A stretch of DNA of 5,517 bases from Acidithiobacillus montserratensis. GTDB taxonomy: Bacteria > Pseudomonadota > Gammaproteobacteria > Acidithiobacillales > Acidithiobacillaceae. The stretch is from contig NZ_JABBOU010000117.1 in NCBI RefSeq assembly GCF_018853465.1, positions 1 to 5,517 on the forward strand, written 5' to 3'. How positions within the stretch are numbered: position 1 is the stretch's first letter; each line of letters starts with the position of its first letter. The translations under genes were made by a program, and so were the position numbers. A model generated the notes under the pieces. That model was given only the letters and a program-made list of their open reading frames with translations. It was not told the origin of the DNA and did not search any database. Shown piece by piece: positions 1-5,517 of this stretch.

Positions 1-496
1 CAGTAATGGAGGCCAGAGAAATGGCGATCTGCAAAAAAATCATGGAGATTTCCAGATCATTGTGGGGACGATTGAGATGGGCGGATTCCCGGTTGGCCGC
101 CGCAGATTTTTTTTCCATGTCATCGGCATCTTTTTGAATGCTGACCTTCTGTTTTTGGTATTTGGCGATTTTTTCCTGAAAGCCGGCGGCCTTGGTGGGG
201 GCCAGTATTACCGCCAGTTCCATCATATGCAGTTTGGTGCTGACTGCCTGGTAGTAATTCCACTGGTCAGCGGCCTTGGCCTTTTCCAGAACGGCCTCGT
301 TTTTCTGGAGCAGTACCTCATTCATCAGATGGGTTCCCTGATAACTGACAAAGGCGCCAAAGGCGGCGAGAATCGCGGTGAATATGGCGACCCACTGGCT
401 GAGGCTGTGTCTGCCGCCATGCTGGGCATCATGTTCGGCCGAGTGATGGACGATTTCTTCGTGGGGAGGGTGGCTGTGCAATCCATGTCCGCTCAT
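1..496 (-). CDS. DUF4337-type membrane protein, N-terminal part (cut by left window edge)
   Basis: An open frame runs leftward from an ATG at 496-494 to the window edge with no stop, giving 165 visible codons. The C-terminus lies outside. GGAGA at 502-506 sits just upstream as a ribosome binding site. Residues 1-30 are very rich in histidine (nine His). A hydrophobic segment at about 35-52 (beginning WVAIFTAILAAFGAF) looks like a membrane span. Residues 57-145 are charged and probably helical, and include the family-like stretch ADQWNYYQA near residue 76. A second hydrophobic span starts near residue 150 and runs off the window. This layout of an N-terminal span, a long helical middle with DQW-YYQ and a C-terminal hydrophobic part matches the DUF4337 family, whose function is unknown to me. 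It is transcribed divergently from msrA. The assignment rests on recalled family pattern, not a search. The frame itself is secure. Confidence 0.8.
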   Translation of the reverse strand, partial: MSGHGLHSHPPHEEIVHHSAEHDAQHGGRHSLSQWVAIFTAILAAFGAFVSYQGTHLMNEVLLQKNEAVLEKAKAADQWNYYQAVSTKLHMMELAVILAPTKAAGFQEKIAKYQKQKVSIQKDADDMEKKSAAANRESAHLNRPHNDLEISMIFLQIAISLASIT

Positions 497-605
497 GGTG
501 GTCTCCGGGTTGGTTGCTGGTGGATTTGCCGCTATGCTCAGTAGATTGCCAGTTCAGGTCAAGAGCCTGGCTGGCCTGTATGGACTCGTCACAAAAGGAG
601 CACGC
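497..605. promoter_or_regulatory. Divergent intergenic region with weak promoter candidates
   Basis: This 109-base region separates two genes transcribed outward, so it should hold both promoters. On the plus strand, TTGGTT (510-515) and TATGCT (533-538) are 17 bases apart, a fair spacing but a weak -35. On the minus strand, TTGACC (complement of 557-562) matches a sigma-70 -35 box in five of six positions, but I see no convincing -10 at the right distance. No clear operator is visible. The location is well supported by gene orientation; the specific boxes are speculative. Confidence 0.3.
594..600 (+). promoter_or_regulatory. Ribosome binding site that fixes the msrA start
   Basis: AAAGGAG lies 5 bases before the ATG at 606. 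The longer in-frame ATGs at 495 and 534 have no comparable purine-rich site upstream, and the 495 start would overlap the start codon of the divergent gene. This site therefore favours 606 as the true start. Confidence 0.8.
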
Positions 606-1193
606 ATGGCTATATCGATACCGCCCCCGCAGTGGGATGATCCAGAGGCCAGTACGCCTGGTGTTGCCGTGTTGGCAGGGGGCTGTTTCTGGTGTACTGA
701 AGCCGTTTATCTGGCGCTGGAAGGGGTAAAAAAAGTTGTTTCGGGTTATAGTGGCGGGGCGCAGGCAACAGCCCATTATCGAACGGTTTGCAGCGGGACG
801 ACAGGCCATGCCGAAGCCATTGAGATTACCTTTGATCCGGCTCTTTTGACCTATGGGCGCTTACTGCAGGTATTTTTCGGCGTGGCGCATGACCCTACCC
901 AGCTTAATCGCCAGGGTAATGATGTGGGTACGCAATATCGTTCCGCCATTTTTGCCTGCAACCCGGCACAGTTACAGATGGCCAAAAACTATGTGGATGA
1001 ACTGAACGCGGCGAAAGTGTTCCGGCAACCTATAGTAACGGAACTGACCATGCTGGAGACTTTTTATCCGGCGGAAGACTATCATCAGGACTACGCCCGA
1101 CGGAATCCGGATCAGCCGTATATTTGTGCTGTCGCTTTACCGAAGGTCGAAAAATTGCAACAGACTTTTCCCCAGTTTTTACGTAAGGAATAA
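606..1193 (+). CDS. msrA: Peptide methionine (S)-S-oxide reductase MsrA
   Basis: MsrA reduces the S diastereomer of methionine sulfoxide, free or in proteins, back to methionine, usually with thioredoxin regenerating the enzyme. The 195-residue product has the family signature GGCFWCTEA at 25-33 with catalytic Cys27. It also has the SGYSGG loop near 46-51, CSGTTGHAE at 62-70, HDPT at 95-98, DVGTQYRS at 106-113, and the C-terminal FYPAEDYHQDY and NPDQPY blocks (153-163, 167-172). Cys30 (of CFWC) and Cys174 (of PYIC) are candidate recycling cysteines, which I infer from position only. There is no signal peptide from this start, so the enzyme should be cytoplasmic. The start at 606 is chosen for its strong ribosome binding site. 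A 37-residue N-terminal extension in the same frame is considered untranslated. msrB follows 3 bases after the stop, so the two form an operon. Confidence 0.96.
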   Translation: MAISIPPPQWDDPEASTPGVAVLAGGCFWCTEAVYLALEGVKKVVSGYSGGAQATAHYRTVCSGTTGHAEAIEITFDPALLTYGRLLQVFFGVAHDPTQLNRQGNDVGTQYRSAIFACNPAQLQMAKNYVDELNAAKVFRQPIVTELTMLETFYPAEDYHQDYARRNPDQPYICAVALPKVEKLQQTFPQFLRKE

Positions 1194-1196
1194 AAT

Positions 1197-1622
1197 ATGC
1201 CCATGTCATCCGCAGGTTTTGACCTGACCCCCATCGATGCTCAGTCCCGCGCCGAAATGGCCAAGGATTTACCCGCTGAAGTGCGTCATGTGTTGTTTGA
1301 ACATGGTACGGAGCCACCCTTTTGTGGTGGCTTGTTACTGGAAAAAGAAGCAGGTAGCTATTTATGCGCTCTTTGTAGTCTGCCCTTGTTTCGGTCCACC
1401 AGTAAATTTGAATCAGGAACCGGCTGGCCCAGTTTCTGGGAGCCTTATGCGCCCGATCACATTCGGGAATTGACGGATACCAGCTATGGACGGATTCGCA
1501 CGGAAATTCGCTGTGCCCGCTGCGATAGCCATTTAGGGCATGTGTTTCCTGACGGACCAAAACCCACGGGGTTGCGTTACTGCCTTAATTCGGCTGCGCT
1601 GCGCTTTGAAAAAGAAGCGTAA
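1197..1622 (+). CDS. msrB: Peptide methionine (R)-S-oxide reductase MsrB
   Basis: MsrB reduces the R diastereomer of methionine sulfoxide in proteins, complementing MsrA. The 141-residue product is a complete SelR-type domain. Zinc is expected at Cys57/Cys60 (CALC) and Cys106/Cys109 (CARC). The core has SGTGWPSF at 73-80, HLGHVF at 112-117, and GLRYCLNSAAL at 125-135 with catalytic Cys129. The resolving cysteine common in SGCGWPSF proteins is replaced by Thr75. Cys43 (in PPFCGG) may take its role, as in the MsrB subclass with an alternative recycling cysteine. Translation starts at ATG 1197, with AAGGAA (1185-1190) lying inside the end of msrA, which suggests translational coupling. A second ATG at 1203 is less well spaced. 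There is no signal peptide, so the protein should be cytoplasmic. Confidence 0.96.
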   Translation: MPMSSAGFDLTPIDAQSRAEMAKDLPAEVRHVLFEHGTEPPFCGGLLLEKEAGSYLCALCSLPLFRSTSKFESGTGWPSFWEPYAPDHIRELTDTSYGRIRTEIRCARCDSHLGHVFPDGPKPTGLRYCLNSAALRFEKEA

Positions 1623-1629
1623 TGAGGTG

Positions 1630-1659
1630 AACGGTTTAATGGTTTTCCAATAAGCCGTT
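1630..1659. terminator. Imperfect hairpin at the convergent gene ends
   Basis: Two 13-base arms (1630-1642 and 1647-1659) flank a TTTT loop. Read on the plus strand they pair at 12 of 13 positions, including one G-U pair, with one mismatch. The minus-strand reading has two mismatches. The hairpin lies 8 bases after the msrB stop and covers the stop codon of the opposing gene at 1636-1638. No uridine run follows the stem in either direction, so it is not a textbook intrinsic terminator. It may still stop or process transcripts where the two units collide. Confidence 0.35.
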
Positions 1660-4600
1660 ACGGGTGGCGGTAAAGGTTTCCGTCATTTGTCTTCGGAGTA
1701 ATGAGATTTCTTCAGGACTGTGTGCCCGGGAAATACAGGCATGATATTCTTGGTGGGTGATGGCCAGAGCCGATCTCCCCATTGCCTGTCCGTCCAGATA
1801 TTTTCCCAAACGGCAGCGGTGGGAATCCTCCAGGCAGGGCAATTGACTCAAAATAGCGGGTGCGAGTTGATATAAACTGTCGAATTGTAAATGGGAAGCA
1901 TAGGCTCCCAGCAGAGTTTTGGGTTGATTGTGTTGTGGCTGCGGCTTCCAGTTCTGGAGCCACGGAAGCAGTTCGTTTGCGGGCATCGGCTGGGCTATGG
2001 CATAACCCTGGGCGCAATCGACACCAAGAACGGCCAAAGCGTCGAGTATTTCCGGGGTTTCCGCACCCTCGACAATATATCGGCTGCCCATGGCCATGGC
2101 CAAGGCGGCTACGCTGCCCACAAAAACAAGATCGGTCGGTCGTTCGGGAATGCCGCGTACCAAGCTCTGATCCAGCTTGACCTCATCTACGGCAATTTCC
2201 TTTAAGCGCAGCAGCGAAGCGTAGGCACTTCCCACATCATCCAATGCAATGCGCACACCCATGGAGCGGATGATGGCAATTTTTTCCCGAGCCAGCGGTA
2301 AGGATAAGAAATCGCCATTTTCCAGAATTTCCAGAGTCAAGTATTCAGGAGCTAATTCCGCTTTTTTTAAAATAGCCTGCAGTTCTTGCAGAAAACCTTT
2401 TTCGAGCAGTGTATCCGGTGGAATATTGACAGCAACTTCCAGGGGATATCCGGCATTCTGGAGCTTAAGTGCTACCTGGCAGGCATTTTCCAGCATCCGG
2501 GTAGTCAGCATCTGCATGGTTTTCCTGTTTAGATGCGGAATAAAAGTGTCCGGTAAATGTATCTCACCCTCATGCTGCAGGCGTGCCAGAGCTTCAATCC
2601 CTATGATATGACCAGTTTGCAGATCGAGAATGGGTTGAAAATATGGAATCAAGCCACCTGTTTGTTCAATCAGGCGGGAATATGCTGTGCTGCTATTTTC
2701 TGCAAGGATTTCTTCTCCCTGAAAACTCTTCCAGAATTGTTTTCGCTCGGTTTTGTTTCTTTTGGCCATATACAGTGCCTGATCGGCATGGCGAAGCAGT
2801 ATCTCGCTATCGCCTTCATCAAAGGGGTAAATAGTAATACCGAGGCTTCCACCGATGTTGACCGTGATGTTGCCTGGAAGGGTATAGGGCCTTTCCAGCG
2901 CTGCAGATATTCGCTGCATGAGTTTTTCAATATCGTCCATGTTCTGGATGTTTTCCAGCACCAGGGCAAATTCATCTCCGCCAATCCGGGCCACAAAATC
3001 GGTCTGGCGAATAGCCTGACCAAGGCGGTGGGCTACTTTTTGCAAAAGCTGGTCCCCGGCGGCATGACCATATTGATCATTGACCGGTTTGAAGTCATCC
3101 AGATCCAGCATACAGACGCCCATGAGTTTTTCATCGCGCTGGGCGCGTTTGCTGGCTTCGGGAATTCTATCCAGAAGTGCTGCTCTGTTGGGTAGACGGG
3201 TCAGAGTATCATGACGGGCCTTCCAGCTTTGGGTGGCGCGTTCCTGCTCAATGCGTTTTTTGAGGTCCATTTCATCCAGACCGTAACCGAGGAGCTTGGC
3301 TACCCGTGCCAGGGTACCCAGGATCTCCTGGTCAAACACATGGGTTTCGCTACTGACAACGCCGAGAATCGCCCAGATCTGACCATTGCGCCGAATCGGA
3401 ATGGTGGCCACACTTGCCCAGTTTTGTTCTTCCATAAATGCATACTGGGCCTTAAGGGCTGGGTCTTTACAGTAATCATTGCGATACTGCAGACGTTCAG
3501 ACTGCCAGGTGTCTTGCAGAAGACTGGGGCAGTCGGAAAATAGTCGAATACCCAGATTATTCAGGATGCCACTCCCGGATCCTGCACCAGCGCGGGTTTT
3601 GAATAAGCCGTCTTGATCCGGTTTCATGATATACGCGGTAGTAAAGAGTGTATTCTCGACAATGTGTTGACAGGTTTTGCGGAGCATTTCCGTTTCCGAT
3701 CGTGCCCGGATCAGTATGTCGCCTTCTGCCAGAAAGGCGCGGTAGAGGCTGCTGAGACGATCGATACGTTTCTGCTCCTGGCGACGACCAATCGCAATAC
3801 CGAGCATGATGGCCAGATGGCGTATCAGGTTCTGGCGATTGGGAGCACGGAAAAAGCCCGGTATTTTGCTGTAAAGAGCGATGATTGCGTACGCTTTACC
3901 ATTGACTTTAATAGGAAATGTGACATTGGCTCGCCAGCCATATTTTTGCGAAGCTTGGTGCCAGGGCGACGAGATCGGGTCGGCCTGCCAGTCATCTACA
4001 TAGATAATTTCGCCAGTTCGCCACGCGATCCCTGCAGGTCCCTGACCATAAGGCGTATCATCCAGGCGTATTTCGACACCATCCAGATATTCCTGTAAAT
4101 CCCGACCGCTCACCTGGTCCCGGATTAAATGTATGCCATCCTCAGAATGACTGATCCAGGCTCCATCCAATCCCGATATGGACATGAGCTTGTCCAGCAT
4201 CCGCCGCACAGTTTCTGCGGGGCTGACATCACTGATGAGAAGTAGATCAATACGTTCCTGAATGGCACGCTCTTCCTGGGCTGAGGATTCCATGCCCTGT
4301 AATTGCCGGGCGAGGTCAGTCGCCAGCCTTTGCAGCAGGTAGCTGCGTAACTCTGGATAGCCGCCAAAAAGCGGCGTCAGTTGTTCCAGCAGGCAATCAC
4401 TATATAAAGCCATGCTGCTGATCAACCATTCACTTTGAATGCCCATCAGCGCATGAATTCTGCCAATTTCTCCGGAGCGCTTTTCAAGTAGCTCGCCATC
4501 ATCGGGTTGCAGCAAGAGCCAGGAGTGTTCAGCCTGCTCCTTTTTAAGGTTGCCGATTCTTTCCTCGCCCAGGCGTTCCAGTATGACTTTCAGCTCAGGA

Positions 4601-4725
4601 TGCTCGGCGGCTCCGGCATAAAATTTTTCTACCGCCTCGACAATGGCCGCCTTGATGTCACGCTGATGCTTTTGCAGCAAAGTTTTTAAGATTTGCTGGG
4701 AATGCTCTGAGAAGGATTGGGGCAT
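1636..4725 (-). CDS. Globin-coupled-sensor GAF-GAF-GGDEF-EAL-CZB cyclic-di-GMP cyclase/phosphodiesterase
   Basis: A 1029-residue soluble signalling protein without membrane spans. Residues 1-155 resemble a globin-coupled sensor: FY at 35-36, EQAEH near 63-67, and IGRIHALMGI at 87-96, where His91 should be the proximal haem ligand. GAF domains follow at about 165-315 and 325-485, then a helical linker. The GGDEF domain (about 500-665) has LPNR (511-514), DLDDFK (541-546), an intact GGDEF at 582-586 and the inhibitory RxxD site at Arg573-Asp576, so it probably makes c-di-GMP under product feedback. The EAL domain (about 690-930) keeps Glu711, Asn767, Glu799, Asp829/Asp830, Lys850, Glu886 and Gln906, so c-di-GMP hydrolysis looks possible. 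Loop 6 reads DDVGSAYAS instead of DDFGTGYSS. Residues 938-1029 look like a CZB zinc domain with ligands His945, Cys971, His991 and His995. The start has AAAGGA (complement of 4730-4735) 4 bases upstream. Which activity dominates cannot be read from sequence. Confidence 0.93.
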   Translation of the reverse strand: MPQSFSEHSQQILKTLLQKHQRDIKAAIVEAVEKFYAGAAEHPELKVILERLGEERIGNLKKEQAEHSWLLLQPDDGELLEKRSGEIGRIHALMGIQSEWLISSMALYSDCLLEQLTPLFGGYPELRSYLLQRLATDLARQLQGMESSAQEERAIQERIDLLLISDVSPAETVRRMLDKLMSISGLDGAWISHSEDGIHLIRDQVSGRDLQEYLDGVEIRLDDTPYGQGPAGIAWRTGEIIYVDDWQADPISSPWHQASQKYGWRANVTFPIKVNGKAYAIIALYSKIPGFFRAPNRQNLIRHLAIMLGIAIGRRQEQKRIDRLSSLYRAFLAEGDILIRARSETEMLRKTCQHIVENTLFTTAYIMKPDQDGLFKTRAGAGSGSGILNNLGIRLFSDCPSLLQDTWQSERLQYRNDYCKDPALKAQYAFMEEQNWASVATIPIRRNGQIWAILGVVSSETHVFDQEILGTLARVAKLLGYGLDEMDLKKRIEQERATQSWKARHDTLTRLPNRAALLDRIPEASKRAQRDEKLMGVCMLDLDDFKPVNDQYGHAAGDQLLQKVAHRLGQAIRQTDFVARIGGDEFALVLENIQNMDDIEKLMQRISAALERPYTLPGNITVNIGGSLGITIYPFDEGDSEILLRHADQALYMAKRNKTERKQFWKSFQGEEILAENSSTAYSRLIEQTGGLIPYFQPILDLQTGHIIGIEALARLQHEGEIHLPDTFIPHLNRKTMQMLTTRMLENACQVALKLQNAGYPLEVAVNIPPDTLLEKGFLQELQAILKKAELAPEYLTLEILENGDFLSLPLAREKIAIIRSMGVRIALDDVGSAYASLLRLKEIAVDEVKLDQSLVRGIPERPTDLVFVGSVAALAMAMGSRYIVEGAETPEILDALAVLGVDCAQGYAIAQPMPANELLPWLQNWKPQPQHNQPKTLLGAYASHLQFDSLYQLAPAILSQLPCLEDSHRCRLGKYLDGQAMGRSALAITHQEYHACISRAHSPEEISLLRRQMTETFTATRNGLLENH

Positions 4726-4773
4726 GTTTTCCTTTGTTGGCGCTGGAAGACGATAAAAGCTGACCTAAATGAC

Positions 4774-4783
4774 TCACCGGTGA
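4774..4783. promoter_or_regulatory. Perfect 10-base palindrome in the gap before the c-di-GMP gene
   Basis: TCACCGGTGA is its own reverse complement. It lies in the 66-base gap between the recD stop and the start of the c-di-GMP gene, 49 bases upstream of that start codon. Short TGACC/TGACT units at 4761, 4770 and 4781 surround it. It has no loop and no following uridine run, so it does not act as a terminator. It could be a binding site for a dimeric regulator, but a palindrome this short can occur by chance. I see no clear sigma-70 promoter in the gap, so read-through from recD is possible. Confidence 0.25.
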
Positions 4784-4791
4784 CTGGCGAA

Positions 4792-5517
4792 CTAATTGCC
4801 ATATTTAGAGGCTTTTTGTAAAGCGGCAAGTAGCCCGCTCATTCTTTGGGTTCTGCGGGCAATGGCTTGTTCGAGGCCGGTGGCCGGGGCGAAGAGGCTG
4901 AATATTTCGCGGGCGCGGGTGATGGCGGTGTACAGCAATTCCCGGCTGGTGACGGGGCTGTCCTGGGGGGGCAGGATCAGCGCGGTATGCTGGAACTCAG
5001 ATCCCTGGGATTTGTGGACGGTCATGGCCCAGGCGCTTTCGCAGTATTTGAGGCGGCTGGGAAGAATCACCCGGGGGCTGGCATCTCCGGCCGGAAAATA
5101 GACCCGCCATTTACCTTCGGGATCGGGCAGGGTAATGCCGATGTCGCCGTTACTGAGGCTCAGTTGGGGATCATTGCGGGTCATCAGCACCGGGCGTCCG
5201 ACATACCATAAGCCCTGGATGTTGAGGGTGCCGGTTTCCTGGAGATGGTCTTCCACCGCCTGATTGATGCCGGTGACGCCCCAGGGGCCCTCGCGCAGGG
5301 CGCAGAGCAGGCGGAACGCCGCGTATTTCTTGAGCACCCTTTGTACCCAGAGGGTATGTTCTTCGGATACTTTGCCGCCGCCCTGACGGACCGTATCCCA
5401 AAGCGGGCGATAACCCGCCGCACTGTCCACCAGTTGCAGTATCTGCGGGATTTCCGGGGCGTTGTACCAGTCCAGTACGTCTTCCCGGTGGAGAATTTCC
5501 ATGGCGCTGGCGGTTGC
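4792..5517 (-). CDS. recD: Exodeoxyribonuclease V alpha chain RecD, C-terminal part (cut by right window edge)
   Basis: RecD is the 5'-3' helicase motor of the RecBCD complex, which processes double-strand breaks for recombination and degrades foreign linear DNA. The visible 241 residues are the C-terminal portion, and the frame is open to the window edge. The apparent ATG at 5502 is internal, since codons continue upstream in frame. Family blocks are clear: FRLLCALREGPWGV, then WYVGRPVLMTRNDP followed by SNGDIGI. Helicase motif V is TVHKSQGSEF (about 4992-5022) and motif VI is LLYTAITRAR (about 4908-4940). The end, with ARRTQRMSGL, resembles the usual RecD tail, so the C-terminus is complete. 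The Walker A motif and the N-terminal domain lie outside. recB and recC are expected upstream in many proteobacteria but cannot be seen. The c-di-GMP gene follows 66 bases downstream on the same strand. Confidence 0.95.
   Translation of the reverse strand, partial: ATASAMEILHREDVLDWYNAPEIPQILQLVDSAAGYRPLWDTVRQGGGKVSEEHTLWVQRVLKKYAAFRLLCALREGPWGVTGINQAVEDHLQETGTLNIQGLWYVGRPVLMTRNDPQLSLSNGDIGITLPDPEGKWRVYFPAGDASPRVILPSRLKYCESAWAMTVHKSQGSEFQHTALILPPQDSPVTSRELLYTAITRAREIFSLFAPATGLEQAIARRTQRMSGLLAALQKASKYGN

Noticed and set aside
107..114. Run of eight T (eight A in the coding sense), with a seven-base A run at 33-39, as a possible phase-variation tract
   Set aside because: Runs of this length are common by chance in coding DNA, the frame is intact through both, and the gene is not of a known phase-variable type.
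62..544. Plus-strand open frame of 160 residues
   Set aside because: It lies antisense to the DUF4337-type gene, shows no family motif, and has no ribosome binding site. The minus-strand frame has a coherent membrane protein pattern.
495..605. A 37-residue N-terminal extension of MsrA starting at ATG 495, mildly hydrophobic and so a possible export signal
   Set aside because: It has no ribosome binding site, overlaps the start codon of the divergent gene, lacks the charged N-region of a signal peptide, and 606 has a strong AAAGGAG site.
1030..1560. Minus-strand open frame of 176 residues antisense to the end of msrA and most of msrB
   Set aside because: The plus-strand proteins there are unmistakable, and the antisense product has no recognisable domain.
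2557..3195. Plus-strand open frame of 212 residues inside the GGDEF-EAL coding region
   Set aside because: It is a shadow of the strongly motif-supported minus-strand gene, with no plausible product of its own.
3613..4098. Plus-strand open frame of 161 residues opposite the GAF domains
   Set aside because: Antisense shadow; no motifs, and the opposite strand encodes well-formed GAF domains.
5500..5502. ATG as the true start of a 236-residue protein
   Set aside because: The frame stays open upstream to the window edge, and the product is plainly the C-terminal part of the longer RecD helicase.

Overview
The window is ordinary chromosomal bacterial DNA with a roughly balanced base composition and dense coding on both strands. 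The genes look proteobacterial. The exonuclease V alpha-chain (RecD) fragment is of the gammaproteobacterial type, and the large c-di-GMP protein has a sensor arrangement that reminds me of Acidithiobacillus and relatives. That genus is an impression, not a demonstration. No RNA genes, insertion sequences, CRISPR arrays or prophage genes are visible.

Layout from left to right: (1) bases 1-496, minus strand, hold the N-terminal 165 codons of a DUF4337-type membrane protein that runs off the left edge. (2) A divergent intergenic region of about 110 bases follows. (3) On the plus strand, msrA (606-1193) and msrB (1197-1622) are 3 bases apart and form a methionine sulfoxide reductase operon. (4) After a 13-base convergent gap comes a 1029-residue minus-strand gene (1636-4725). 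It encodes a multidomain cyclic-di-GMP protein with a globin-coupled sensor, two GAF domains, GGDEF, EAL and a C-terminal zinc-binding domain of the CZB type. (5) A 66-base gap holds a perfect 10-base palindrome. (6) The C-terminal 241 codons of recD (4792-5517, minus strand) run off the right edge.

Functionally, MsrA and MsrB together repair both diastereomers of oxidised methionine. The neighbouring c-di-GMP protein appears able to read at least two inputs, a gas or redox ligand at its N-terminal haem and zinc or an oxidant at its C-terminal CZB domain. It carries apparently intact synthesis (GGDEF plus I-site) and breakdown (EAL) domains. The most interesting element is this six-domain protein, especially the CZB module placed after the EAL domain. 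A link between its oxidant sensing and the msrAB operation next door is only an inference, because the two transcription units face each other and are not co-transcribed.
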